Below are positions 1-8,231 of a stretch of DNA of 11,868 nucleotides, piece after piece. Source of the DNA: Methanobacteriota archaeon (GTDB lineage: Archaea > Thermoplasmatota > Poseidoniia > MGIII > CG-Epi1); NCBI GenBank assembly GCA_029977605.1, contig JAPOKN010000031.1, positions 1-11,868 of the forward strand, given 5' to 3'. How positions within the stretch are numbered: the first letter of the stretch is position 1; the number at the start of each line of letters is the position of its first letter. Under the pieces are notes generated by a model that was given only the letters and a program-made list of their open reading frames with translations, was not told the DNA's origin and did not search any database. A program made the translations under genes and the position numbers.

Positions 1-2195
1 CGTTCCACTCCATCCTGTATCCGCTCGGTCCTCAAAACCTTAACTGCTTTAATTTTTAATGTTGAAGATACATGAGTTCCTGCACAAGCTTGCGCATCTA
101 TACTAGGAATTTCGACTACTCTGACTTCCTTATATTTTGGAGCTCCGCCTTGGTAAAGTGAATTCCCATACTTTAGATCGGCCTCTTCTCTTGAATAAAA
201 CTCTGTGTGTACTTTATGATCTTCTAAAATTAATGAATTTACTCTAGACTCAATTAACTCTATTACTTCACGAGTTAACCTTCTATGGTGAGTTATATCT
301 AATCTGGCTCTGTCTGTTGACTTCGACGCTCCCGCTTGCCATACATGAGAGCCTAATATTTCCCGACAAGCTGCTCCAATCAAATGAGTGGCTGTATGGT
401 GCCTGCTTAAGCTTGAACGCCTGTCGCCATCGACTAATCCTTCGATTTCTGTGCCTTCTGAAGGTACTGGACCTTCAAGCTGATGTAATACTACATCTCC
501 TATCTTTTGAACATCAGTGACTTTACTCTTTTTCCCATTCCATTCAATTGATCCTAAGTCCCCCAATTGACCTCCACCTTCAGGATAAAATAGAGTCATA
601 TCAAATGCAACTTTTGATTTCTCACAGTAAATGACTTTGGCAGTAAACTTACGTTTTTCCATATCCTGATAAAAAGATAATTTTGTAGGAGCTACTGGTA
701 TAATCCTTTGAGGTTCTTTTTTACCTTTGGAAGCACCCTCATGTCTATCTGCCACCATTGCCAAAAATCCATCCGGAACTTCAATAGAATAACCTTGCTC
801 TTCAGAAAACTCGCTAACTACTGAAGGAGGAAGGCCCTGAGAATCATACAACTCAAGTAATTTCTCTTTATCAATTCCACCTGAATCTATTGCTCTTTTT
901 ACTGCCCTACGCCCTCTTTCCAATGTCTGTGTAAAGCGTTCAATTTCCAAATTAACCATATCAAGTATGTGTGATTCATTTTGCTTTAATTCTGGATAAG
1001 TATCTGAAAAATTATCAATATGGTGTTTTACCATTTTAGGTAAAATGTTCGGAACATTAATATCTTTAGATAATAACACTGTTCTCCTCAACACCATCCT
1101 CGCCAAATATCCGGCTTTAACATTACTTGGAACAATACCATCCCCGAACATAAATGCTAGAGCTCTGGAATGATCTACAATCGCAAATAATTTTTCTAGA
1201 GGTTCTATTGTTGAAATAAATTCTGGCAGAGATAAATCATATCCTTGAGAATTAAGTCTATCTAGAACCATGTTTCGTAACTTTGTTAAATCTGACCCAT
1301 AATCTACAGATAATACCCCACATAATTTAGCATTTTCAGAGATTAACGCCCCAGATGATTTTAACTTTTCAACTAGATTAGCTTCTTTTGTTAAAAATGA
1401 AACTGCATCTGGAAAAACTGATTCATAAATGGTTGAAGTACCCTGAGAGGCCCACACTAATCGCTCTAAACCATAACCTGTGTCTACAATTGATCTAGGC
1501 ATTCTCCTGAATTTGATACCCTTAAGCTCTATGTCGCCCTCTGGATCTTCTTCAAGATCCATAAAAACTAAAGTTGCTAATTCAAGACCGCCTGCTAAAA
1601 CTTCAAGAGCTTCACCTCCATTTCCTCCTCCAACCCATGGATTCTCTTTGTAAGTTATTTTAGAACCATCGAGACCTAGTTCTGTATAAAATTCATGACA
1701 ATATCTGACAGTATCATTTTGCCAATAGTATGTCTTTTCATCATCATTAAAGGCATGGTGAGCCATCATTTCAAAAGTAGTCAAATGTCTACCACTTCTC
1801 CCTACTGATTCTAGATCATTTAAACGAATGCAAGGTTGCGAAATGGTCAAAGGGTTAGCTGGTGGATTTGAAGAACCGCTTGTAACATGAGGTTGAAATA
1901 CGGCGATCGAAGCTATTGAAAGATAAATGTCATTTCTCCAACGTGCAACTACTGAAGCCCTATCAACCCTCGTGTGTTTATTTTTTTCAAAGAACCTTAG
2001 AAAAGCTTCTCTGGCTTCATCTATATTCATTGGTTTGGGAAATAAAGGCTTCCCGATGAACGAGTATTCTACGCAGGGTGCATCACCGCAAAGATCGCTT
2101 TCAGCTAAAGACCAGAAATGACATTTACACTTTGAACAAGTTTGCCTAATGAAACCTGACTCTTGAAAGAATTTTAGAGTTATGCCTTCGCTCAC
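1..2195 (-). CDS. alaS: Alanyl-tRNA synthetase, archaeal type (C-terminus outside window)
   Basis: Charges tRNA-Ala with alanine in the cytosol and edits mischarged Ser/Gly. I read the minus strand codon by codon: the frame is open over 731 codons and runs off the window edge. The N-terminus has the archaeal Cys cluster (C20, C23, C36, C41). The class II core follows, with the RWRND...FQPHVTSG region and the later GRSGRHLTTFEMMAHHAF stretch. The editing domain has both zinc motifs, HTATH (H600, H604) and CAGTH (C704, H708). Only the end of the editing region and the C-terminal oligomerisation (DHHA1-type) domain of a protein of about 900 residues are missing. The start is GTG at 2195: an in-frame TAA lies two codons upstream, and the residues right after GTG already match the family N-terminus. 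No Shine-Dalgarno motif is seen, so the mRNA is probably leaderless. It is divergent from the OPT gene. Confidence 0.97.
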   Translation of the reverse strand, partial: MSEGITLKFFQESGFIRQTCSKCKCHFWSLAESDLCGDAPCVEYSFIGKPLFPKPMNIDEAREAFLRFFEKNKHTRVDRASVVARWRNDIYLSIASIAVFQPHVTSGSSNPPANPLTISQPCIRLNDLESVGRSGRHLTTFEMMAHHAFNDDEKTYYWQNDTVRYCHEFYTELGLDGSKITYKENPWVGGGNGGEALEVLAGGLELATLVFMDLEEDPEGDIELKGIKFRRMPRSIVDTGYGLERLVWASQGTSTIYESVFPDAVSFLTKEANLVEKLKSSGALISENAKLCGVLSVDYGSDLTKLRNMVLDRLNSQGYDLSLPEFISTIEPLEKLFAIVDHSRALAFMFGDGIVPSNVKAGYLARMVLRRTVLLSKDINVPNILPKMVKHHIDNFSDTYPELKQNESHILDMVNLEIERFTQTLERGRRAVKRAIDSGGIDKEKLLELYDSQGLPPSVVSEFSEEQGYSIEVPDGFLAMVADRHEGASKGKKEPQRIIPVAPTKLSFYQDMEKRKFTAKVIYCEKSKVAFDMTLFYPEGGGQLGDLGSIEWNGKKSKVTDVQKIGDVVLHQLEGPVPSEGTEIEGLVDGDRRSSLSRHHTATHLIGAACREILGSHVWQAGASKSTDRARLDITHHRRLTREVIELIESRVNSLILEDHKVHTEFYSREEADLKYGNSLYQGGAPKYKEVRVVEIPSIDAQACAGTHVSSTLKIKAVKVLRTERIQDGVE

Positions 2196-2274
2196 GTATT
2201 AGTTAAAGAGTAGGTGGTTAAAAAGTACGGAGGGGCATAAGCATTAATGTTACTGCCAAACTTGGAATGTCGTT
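2196..2274. promoter_or_regulatory. Divergent promoter region between alaS and the OPT operon
   Basis: These 79 bases must hold both promoters. For alaS (minus) the AT-rich TTTTTAA (plus strand 2218-2224) is centred about 26 bases before the GTG, the usual spacing of an archaeal TATA box from a leaderless start. For the OPT gene (plus) the best candidate is CATTAATG at 2242-2249, about 30 bases before the ATG. Neither gene has a clear Shine-Dalgarno motif. The boxes are assigned by eye from spacing and base composition only. Confidence 0.5.
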
Positions 2275-4578
2275 ATGCCTTCAAATGCTGAACACAAGCC
2301 ATACATTTCAGCCAAAAAAATTCTACCTGAAATAACAACTAAAGGAATCATTTTAGCTATTCTTTTAGGTTTTCTTCTAACTGCTGCAAATGTCTATCTG
2401 GGGCTTTATGTTGGTATGACCGTTAGTGCTTCAATACCTGCTGCAGTTATTTCTATGGCTGTACTCAGGAGCTTGGAAAAGGCTAATATTTCTAAAGGCA
2501 CGAATATCTTAGAAAATAACTGGGTTCAAACCGCAGTTTCATCAGGTGAATCTTTAGCTGCCGGCGTAATTTTTACTTTACCTGCACTAATAATAATGAA
2601 TAGCCAAAGCAATGGTGAAATTGGATGGGATGAATTTCCTTATCTCAAGACTGCTATTATCGCTCTAGTAGGTGGAACAATTGGAGTTTTATTTTCAATC
2701 AGTCTTCGAAGAATATTCGTAGTTAAGGAGAAATTGCCGTATCCTGAGGGTGTCGCATGTGCAGAAGTCTTAGTTGCAGGTGAGAAAGGTGGAACTCAAG
2801 TTATGCCCATTTTTATTGGAATTGCTTTCGGAGCTTTGTATAAACTTTGCTCATCTGTGATAGCAAATGGAAAGCAAGTTAGTCTTGGATTATGGGAACA
2901 TGGATGGGATGGATTTTACACTCTAACTGGAAAATTAGATCAATCTGTTGCTTATGCAAAATCTAAAACAACATTCTACCTCGGTGCTGAATTATCGCCA
3001 GCACTTCTCGGAGTAGGATACATCGTTGGACCTGGAATTGCAAGTTTTGTGTTTTTCGGAGGGTTACTAGGTGCCATTTTCATAATGCCAGTGGCAAGTT
3101 CAATACTCAATCCTACTGATTTATTCATCAGCTATATTTCAAACGAAGCGGCTAATGGAAATGTTGCAAATTATGGAGACTACGCTTCACATATGAATGA
3201 GCGCAGGCGAATGGCAGGAGTTGGCACAATGCTTGTTGGAGGGTTGTACACATTAGTAGTAATGCGTGAAGCCCTCGTCAAAGGAATAACTGAAATGTTC
3301 GAAGCTACGAAACAAACCGTGACTGAACAAAAAATGGTTAGAACTGACAAAGATTTACCTGCAAAATCTGTTGCAATTACTAGCCTTGCTATGGCAATTC
3401 CAATGTTCTTCATGGTTTGGCTAATTTCGGGACTGCTTCTGCCTGCTATTCTTTCTCTTATTATTATTTTCACAGCTGGCTTTCTATTTTCTGCAGTCGC
3501 CGGGTACATGGCAGGTGTCGTAGGTAGTAGTAACAATCCTCTTTCTGGAGTAACCATTATCGTCGTAATATTAACTGCAACTACATTTACTCTACTCAAT
3601 AGCTTTGTTTACAATGGAGAAAATACTGCTGATTTACAGGTTGCAGTCATCGGTGTTGCAGCGTTTGTAGCTTGTGCTGGTGCGATATCTGGAGATAATT
3701 TACAGGACTTAAAAACTGGTTATATTTTGGGAGCTACTCCTTGGAGACAACAAATAGGGCAGATTGTTGGAATTACGGCAGGGGCATTAGCAATACCCTT
3801 GGTCCTAAATCTTCTTTCCGAACAAATATTAAACGGCGAACTTGCTGCACCTCAAGCATTCTTAATGTCTAGTATAACTACTGGGATTTTAGAAGGAGGT
3901 ATGGACTGGGCTATGGTATTCATGGGTGCAGGCATTGCCTTTTGTCTAATTGCATTAAGACATACTGACAATTATGTCAACTTACTTGTTTGCTCGTATT
4001 TTATTTTCATGATTGGCGGGTTTCTTGAAGGATCAATACCTGCATTCCTATTTGCTGGAAGTTTACTAGTAGCTGCAACCCAATACTGGATTAAAGAAAA
4101 TGGGAAATTAGACATATCAATAATGGCTGTAGCTGTAGGTATGTATCTAAGTCTTAAAATGACAATTCCAATTTTCATAGGAGGATTAATCAAAATGTAT
4201 GTTGATAAGAGATTTGACGATTCATTGAAGAAAACTAATCCTAATTTGATGAAAAATGAAAATAAAGTAAAACTTGATGTTTTAAAAGAAAGGAGTCACG
4301 GGCCCGGCATTCTCTTTGCTTCTGGATTAATCGCTGGAGAAGCTATTATGGGTATAGGGCTTGCAGCAATGGCTGTTTCCGGCATTTACCTTGGAATCAT
4401 AAACGAACCATCAATATATCCAGGAATAGCGGTATTTTTTGGCTGTGCAATATTAATGGCTAGATTTAGCTTAAAGGGAGCTGAAAATAGCGAAGTAGTG
4501 AAAGCCGAAGAATGGAGTTTTGATGACGATATACAAGAAGCTGAAATGGTAGAAAAGAAGCCTAAAAGGAAGAAATGA
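2275..4578 (+). CDS. OPT family oligopeptide transporter
   Basis: Membrane carrier of the oligopeptide transporter (OPT) family. Members import small peptides or metal chelates by proton coupling; the substrate cannot be told from sequence. It is 767 residues long and mostly hydrophobic, with many membrane segments across its length. Features typical of prokaryotic OPT proteins are a first membrane segment from about residue 24 ending in NVYLGLYVGMTVSASIPAA, the NNWVQTAVSSGESLAAG stretch at 81-97, the LPYPEGVACAEVL loop at 154-166, and GDNLQDLKTGYILGATPWRQQ near 473-493. It ends in a charged, probably cytosolic tail rich in Glu and then Lys. It is the first gene of a six-gene run, and its stop overlaps the trmY start (ATGA). 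Peptide uptake would suit a heterotroph that feeds on protein, which is an inference. Confidence 0.93.
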   Translation: MPSNAEHKPYISAKKILPEITTKGIILAILLGFLLTAANVYLGLYVGMTVSASIPAAVISMAVLRSLEKANISKGTNILENNWVQTAVSSGESLAAGVIFTLPALIIMNSQSNGEIGWDEFPYLKTAIIALVGGTIGVLFSISLRRIFVVKEKLPYPEGVACAEVLVAGEKGGTQVMPIFIGIAFGALYKLCSSVIANGKQVSLGLWEHGWDGFYTLTGKLDQSVAYAKSKTTFYLGAELSPALLGVGYIVGPGIASFVFFGGLLGAIFIMPVASSILNPTDLFISYISNEAANGNVANYGDYASHMNERRRMAGVGTMLVGGLYTLVVMREALVKGITEMFEATKQTVTEQKMVRTDKDLPAKSVAITSLAMAIPMFFMVWLISGLLLPAILSLIIIFTAGFLFSAVAGYMAGVVGSSNNPLSGVTIIVVILTATTFTLLNSFVYNGENTADLQVAVIGVAAFVACAGAISGDNLQDLKTGYILGATPWRQQIGQIVGITAGALAIPLVLNLLSEQILNGELAAPQAFLMSSITTGILEGGMDWAMVFMGAGIAFCLIALRHTDNYVNLLVCSYFIFMIGGFLEGSIPAFLFAGSLLVAATQYWIKENGKLDISIMAVAVGMYLSLKMTIPIFIGGLIKMYVDKRFDDSLKKTNPNLMKNENKVKLDVLKERSHGPGILFASGLIAGEAIMGIGLAAMAVSGIYLGIINEPSIYPGIAVFFGCAILMARFSLKGAENSEVVKAEEWSFDDDIQEAEMVEKKPKRKK

Positions 4579-5144
4579 TAGCGAAACGAAATTTCCTTAT
4601 TATTGGCCACAGAGCACATACTGTAGCAGATTGGAAATTAGATGATATTTGCGGAGGGGCTGGAAGATTAGATGTTTTAGTTAGATCAATAACTGCTTCA
4701 TTATGGAAATCACACGGAATTAGAAGGGACACTGACGTATGGCTCTCATTAAGAGGAAAACCTAAACCTGACATCACCGTTCACTTCTCGGGTAAGAATA
4801 TAAAATATCTTAATCCTGATGAAAGATCAACTGCTGCATTGATACGTAATGGTTTAATTAAACTGAGTGAAGATAAAGGCCCACTGGAAACAAGTCCTGG
4901 CGTAACCATTCAAAGAGAAAGGTTTGAAGAGTTGGTTAATAAGCTACCAAAACCAGCTTTACTGAGTGAAAACGGTAACAAAGAAGTAAAACCTAGTTAT
5001 GAAACATTTATACTAGGTGATGACAGAGACCCTACTGATAGTGAAATGGAGATACTCAATTCATTTGACAAAATAAAAATCGGAGAAATTAGTCTATTAA
5101 CCTCAGCCTGCATAACATTAATACATCACTTCTTAGATGAATAA
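4575..5144 (+). CDS. trmY: tRNA (pseudouridine(54)-N1)-methyltransferase TrmY
   Basis: Methylates N1 of pseudouridine 54 in the T-loop of archaeal tRNAs using S-adenosylmethionine, giving m1Psi in place of the m5U (ribothymidine) found in bacteria. At 189 residues it has the family's usual length. Recognisable blocks are GHRA (11-14), GGAGRLDVLVR (27-37), SHGIRRD (46-52), YLNPDERS (78-85), FILGDDRDPTDSE (145-157) and the C-terminal LTSACITLIHHFLD, which in SPOUT-fold methyltransferases forms the knot and cofactor site. The ATG overlaps the OPT stop by 4 bases, so translation is probably coupled. A weak purine stretch (AGGAAG) just before the ATG is the nearest thing to a ribosome site in this operon. 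I see no functional link to the transporter upstream. Confidence 0.95.
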   Translation: MIAKRNFLIIGHRAHTVADWKLDDICGGAGRLDVLVRSITASLWKSHGIRRDTDVWLSLRGKPKPDITVHFSGKNIKYLNPDERSTAALIRNGLIKLSEDKGPLETSPGVTIQRERFEELVNKLPKPALLSENGNKEVKPSYETFILGDDRDPTDSEMEILNSFDKIKIGEISLLTSACITLIHHFLDE

Positions 5145-5150
5145 ATAATA

Positions 5151-6101
5151 ATGGAAGCTATAATCTTAGTTGGCGGTTTAGGTACAAGGTTGAGCCCTTT
5201 GACTAAAACTATCCCAAAACCCCTGCTACCTCTTGTCAATGTTCCAATGGTCGAAAGAATGATACGAAATCTTCCCGAAAAAATAGATACTGTAATTTTA
5301 GCTGTAAATTATGGTCTGGAACAAATGCTTGAACATTTCAAAAAAACTAATGTAGGAAGAAAAGTCATAATTGTTCCAGAAAAAGAACCTCTTGGCACTG
5401 GAGGCGCTATGAAGAATTGTGAAAAATATATAACTGGAACTACTGCCGTTTTCAATGGAGATGTTGTAACTTCAATTAATCTAGAGGAAATGATTGAATA
5501 TCACAAATCAAAAAAAGCTAAAGGTACGTTAGCTCTGTGGGAAGTTGAGAATCCTAATAGATTTGGAGTTGTGAAATTAGTAAAAGGTGAAATATTAGAA
5601 TTTCAGGAAAAGCCTCCCAAAGGCGAGGAATTATCTAACCTTATAAATGCCGGAACCTATATTCTTGAGCCTGAGTTAATTAATATAATTCCTGCAAATG
5701 AAAAGGTATCTGTAGAGAGAGACATTTATCCTAAAATAGTAGGAAATGGGCTTTACGGGTTACCATTTGAAGGACATTTTATAGATGCAGGAACTCCTGA
5801 ATCTTACTTAGAAGCAAACTTCAAACTGCTAGATACTGATACTGAAAGTGAAGATAATGAATTAAAAGATAAGGTACATATTCACGAAACAAGCAAAGTT
5901 GTAGATTCAATAATAGGACCAAATGTAATACTCGGCCCAGATGTTTTTATAGAAAAATCTGTGATTTCGAATACAGTTATACTTTCAGATTGCAAGATTT
6001 ATGGATCTACAATTAACAATTCTATAATTGGCCCTAATATTTCATTAAACCGTGATGTTGATAATACCATTATCGCACCTGAAGGAGAAAAGATTTTTTA
6101 A
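5151..6101 (+). CDS. Sugar-1-phosphate nucleotidyltransferase, probably mannose-1-phosphate guanylyltransferase
   Basis: Transfers a nucleotidyl group from an NTP to a sugar 1-phosphate, most likely making GDP-mannose for glycan and glycolipid synthesis. The NTP-transferase domain (1 to about 225) has the N-terminal GGLGTRLSPLT...PKPL signature (8-25), GTGGA (82-86), the metal-binding FNGD (101-104), EKP (153-155), NAG (166-168) and IDAGTP (211-216). SVERDIYPKI near 187-196 and the run up to IDAGTP resemble eukaryotic GMPPB and archaeal GDP-mannose pyrophosphorylases. Residues 245-310 carry hexapeptide repeats (IIGPNV, ILGPDVFI, SIIGPNI) that form a short left-handed beta-helix. It is 316 residues, somewhat shorter than GMPPB. 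Glucose-1-phosphate thymidylyl- or uridylyltransferase is the alternative, as base and sugar specificity are not settled by these motifs. It lies 6 nt after trmY and 2 nt before the next gene. Confidence 0.85.
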   Translation: MEAIILVGGLGTRLSPLTKTIPKPLLPLVNVPMVERMIRNLPEKIDTVILAVNYGLEQMLEHFKKTNVGRKVIIVPEKEPLGTGGAMKNCEKYITGTTAVFNGDVVTSINLEEMIEYHKSKKAKGTLALWEVENPNRFGVVKLVKGEILEFQEKPPKGEELSNLINAGTYILEPELINIIPANEKVSVERDIYPKIVGNGLYGLPFEGHFIDAGTPESYLEANFKLLDTDTESEDNELKDKVHIHETSKVVDSIIGPNVILGPDVFIEKSVISNTVILSDCKIYGSTINNSIIGPNISLNRDVDNTIIAPEGEKIF

Positions 6102-6103
6102 TT

Positions 6104-6745
6104 ATGTCTTTAAAAATTTTACAGATTCCAGTGGGGCCTCTAGATATGAATGCAACATTGGTAATGGATGAAAAATCAAAAGAAACTATATTCTTTGATC
6201 CTGGCGATGAAATAGAAAAAATTGTCAATTTAGCAAATTTGGAAGGAATGAACATTACTCGCCTTATTGCAACACACTGTCATATCGATCACATTGCTAG
6301 GAGCAATGAAGCTATGGAAAGACTAAAGCTAAAATTGGAAATTTCACCTCTAGGAGTTACTATGCTAGGTAACGTGGGGCCTATTGCTGCATCATTTGGC
6401 TACAAAATCTCAAAAATAGAACACGGCGGATTTCTTAATGAAGGTGATAAAGTAACAATAGGAAATACTACGTTTGATATTTTACATTGTCCAGGCCACA
6501 GTCCCGATTCATTGTGCTTTTACACTAATGGAATACTAATTGGAGGTGATGTTATTTTCAAAGGATCAGTAGGTAGGACTGATTTGCCCGGAGGAAATCC
6601 TAATGAGCTTATGGAAAGTATAAAACAAAAGATTTTACCGTTACCTGACAATACAACAATATATTCAGGACATGGACCTAAGACTATACTTGGAGATGAA
6701 AAGAAAAATAATCCTTTCATTACTGGAAAAGTCAATTTGATGTAA
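6104..6745 (+). CDS. Metallo-beta-lactamase fold hydrolase, glyoxalase II-like
   Basis: Soluble metal-dependent hydrolase of 213 residues, the length of the short glyoxalase-II-like (YcbL-type) group. Metal ligands are visible: THCHIDH (H58, H60, D62, H63), the HCPGHS block (H132), GGDVIF (D149) and SGHGP (H190). The GSVGRTDLPGG segment (154-164) after the Asp ligand is typical of hydroxyacylglutathione-hydrolase relatives. The long C-terminal substrate domain of true glyoxalase II is absent. The natural substrate is unknown; thioesters such as acyl-thiol conjugates are the usual guess. The start ATG follows the previous TAA after 2 nt with no Shine-Dalgarno motif. Neighbours give no clear clue to its role. 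Confidence 0.9.
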   Translation: MSLKILQIPVGPLDMNATLVMDEKSKETIFFDPGDEIEKIVNLANLEGMNITRLIATHCHIDHIARSNEAMERLKLKLEISPLGVTMLGNVGPIAASFGYKISKIEHGGFLNEGDKVTIGNTTFDILHCPGHSPDSLCFYTNGILIGGDVIFKGSVGRTDLPGGNPNELMESIKQKILPLPDNTTIYSGHGPKTILGDEKKNNPFITGKVNLM

Positions 6746-6747
6746 GT

Positions 6748-8229
6748 ATGACATACAGGAACTATCACAAAAAAGTAGAAAAAATCTGTAAGATTATTGA
6801 AAAAAATAAAAAGCTAATTACAACTAGTAGAAAAGGGCATAATCATCGTGATTTACAATTCAAAATTAAACAAACTAAAATAGATACTACAAAATTTGAC
6901 TCTATATTGTCTATTGAAAAAAACTATATTGATTGTGAGGCTTCAGTAAGCGTAGGCCAGATAAATCGAAAAACTATACCTAAAAAGAAAATGGTACCTT
7001 CATTGCCTGAAGGTGATAATTTTACAGTAGGTGGATGTTTAGGTGGCTTAGCTTTAGGCTCTAATTCTTATATCCATGGATTCTTCAATAATAATGTTAT
7101 AGATTTCGATGTCGTACTCGGTAATGGAGACCTTGTTAGAAATGTTTCAAAAAAAAATCATTCGGACTTGTATTACGGCATTGGAGGAACATATGGCACT
7201 ATGGGAATAATAACGAGAGTCAAAATGAAACTAATAGACTGTGAAAAGTATGTGAAAATAAATTATCTACACTATAACTCGTTCAATGAATTTTATTCCG
7301 ATTTTTCACTAAGAATAAAGGAACAAAAAGATGATTTCATTGAAGCTTTTGTAAATAGTAAAAATGATTTCACAATTGTATGTGCTAACTTTGTTAAAGA
7401 GGTCAGAAAAGAAGAGATATTAATCATAAAAGATAAAAGCATTCTAAAGCAAAGGCACATGTGCATTTATGCCCAGATAGCAAATAAAAAAGATTTTAAT
7501 TATTTGAGACTCGTAGATTATTTAGAAAGATACAGCTATTCTGCTTTTTGGGGCCATTATCTTTACACTCCATATAAATTAAGAGATTATCTTTATGCTG
7601 GACTGGTTTATTCTTTAATTCCTAGAAATATGATTCAAGGCGACGGACTAAATGTTGGTAAATATTTCTTAGCTGCTAATCAAATTGTAGGAGATTATGC
7701 GAGAGATGAGCATGTTCTTACTACAGACATTGGAGTGCCACTATCTAATTTGAAAAAAGCTTTGGAATTAGTTGATGAAATGACTGAAACTTATCCTCTC
7801 TGGATTTGTCCGAGCAAAGACAATTATCATCCCGATAAGACATTCAGTACAAGGAGAAAAGATATTTGTGAAGACAACATGATCATAGATGTAGGAATTT
7901 ATGGCATTAAAAATAGTAATATTGATTCAAAAATCATAAATCAAACCTTTGAAAAGTTTTCTTTTGCAAATGGAGTTTTTAAAGGATTTTTTTCAACGTG
8001 TTATTTTGATTACGACCAGTTTTGGGAACATTTTGATAAAAAAAAATATGACCAATTAAGGGAAAAATACCATGCTAATAGTAATTTTATGGATATTTAT
8101 GAAAAAATTACATATAGAAATGATTCAAAGAAAATCGCCAAAAATACAATAAGAAGTAAACTCTTTACATTCTTTGGAAAAGGATATCTAAGGCAAATAA
8201 GTAAGAATAAGAAAAAATTAATAAAATAA
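6748..8229 (+). CDS. FAD-dependent oxidoreductase of the DHCR24/DWARF1 (delta-24 sterol reductase) family
   Basis: Vanillyl-alcohol-oxidase type FAD-binding protein of 493 residues that resembles eukaryotic DHCR24 along nearly its whole length, judged from memory of the human protein. Matching blocks are LPEGDNFTVGGCLGG (86-100), a GLF/GFF...LGNGDLVR region (110-131), SDLYYGIGGTYGTMG (139-153), CEKYVKINY (165-173), the SAFW segment, HVLTTDIGVPL, YPLWICP, IIDVGIYG, and near the end CYFDYDQFWEHFD...LREKY with MDIYEKI. The last 40 or so residues are a Lys-rich extension. The N-terminal membrane segment of human DHCR24 is missing, so the enzyme is probably soluble or peripheral. DHCR24 reduces a terminal isoprenoid C=C bond with NADPH and FAD; here the substrate is unknown. 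The gene is Lys/Asn/Ile/Tyr-rich. By hand count 7921-8160 has 24% G+C, against 41% in 3661-3900 of the OPT gene. It sits 2 nt from both neighbours. Confidence 0.85.
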   Translation: MTYRNYHKKVEKICKIIEKNKKLITTSRKGHNHRDLQFKIKQTKIDTTKFDSILSIEKNYIDCEASVSVGQINRKTIPKKKMVPSLPEGDNFTVGGCLGGLALGSNSYIHGFFNNNVIDFDVVLGNGDLVRNVSKKNHSDLYYGIGGTYGTMGIITRVKMKLIDCEKYVKINYLHYNSFNEFYSDFSLRIKEQKDDFIEAFVNSKNDFTIVCANFVKEVRKEEILIIKDKSILKQRHMCIYAQIANKKDFNYLRLVDYLERYSYSAFWGHYLYTPYKLRDYLYAGLVYSLIPRNMIQGDGLNVGKYFLAANQIVGDYARDEHVLTTDIGVPLSNLKKALELVDEMTETYPLWICPSKDNYHPDKTFSTRRKDICEDNMIIDVGIYGIKNSNIDSKIINQTFEKFSFANGVFKGFFSTCYFDYDQFWEHFDKKKYDQLREKYHANSNFMDIYEKITYRNDSKKIAKNTIRSKLFTFFGKGYLRQISKNKKKLIK

Positions 8230-8231
8230 TT

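Noticed and set aside
317..520. Short plus-strand open frame within alaS, and another at 1927-2121
   Set aside because: Both are antisense to clearly conserved parts of alanyl-tRNA synthetase (the editing domain and the N-terminal catalytic part) and have no family resemblance.
2196..2274. Riboswitch or small RNA in the alaS/OPT gap
   Set aside because: The gap is only 79 bases and must hold two promoters. I found no stem-loop or conserved riboswitch core.
3180..3599. 139-residue open frame on the minus strand inside the OPT gene
   Set aside because: It lies wholly antisense to a well-supported membrane protein, shows no recognisable domain, and is a by-product of the coding strand's composition.
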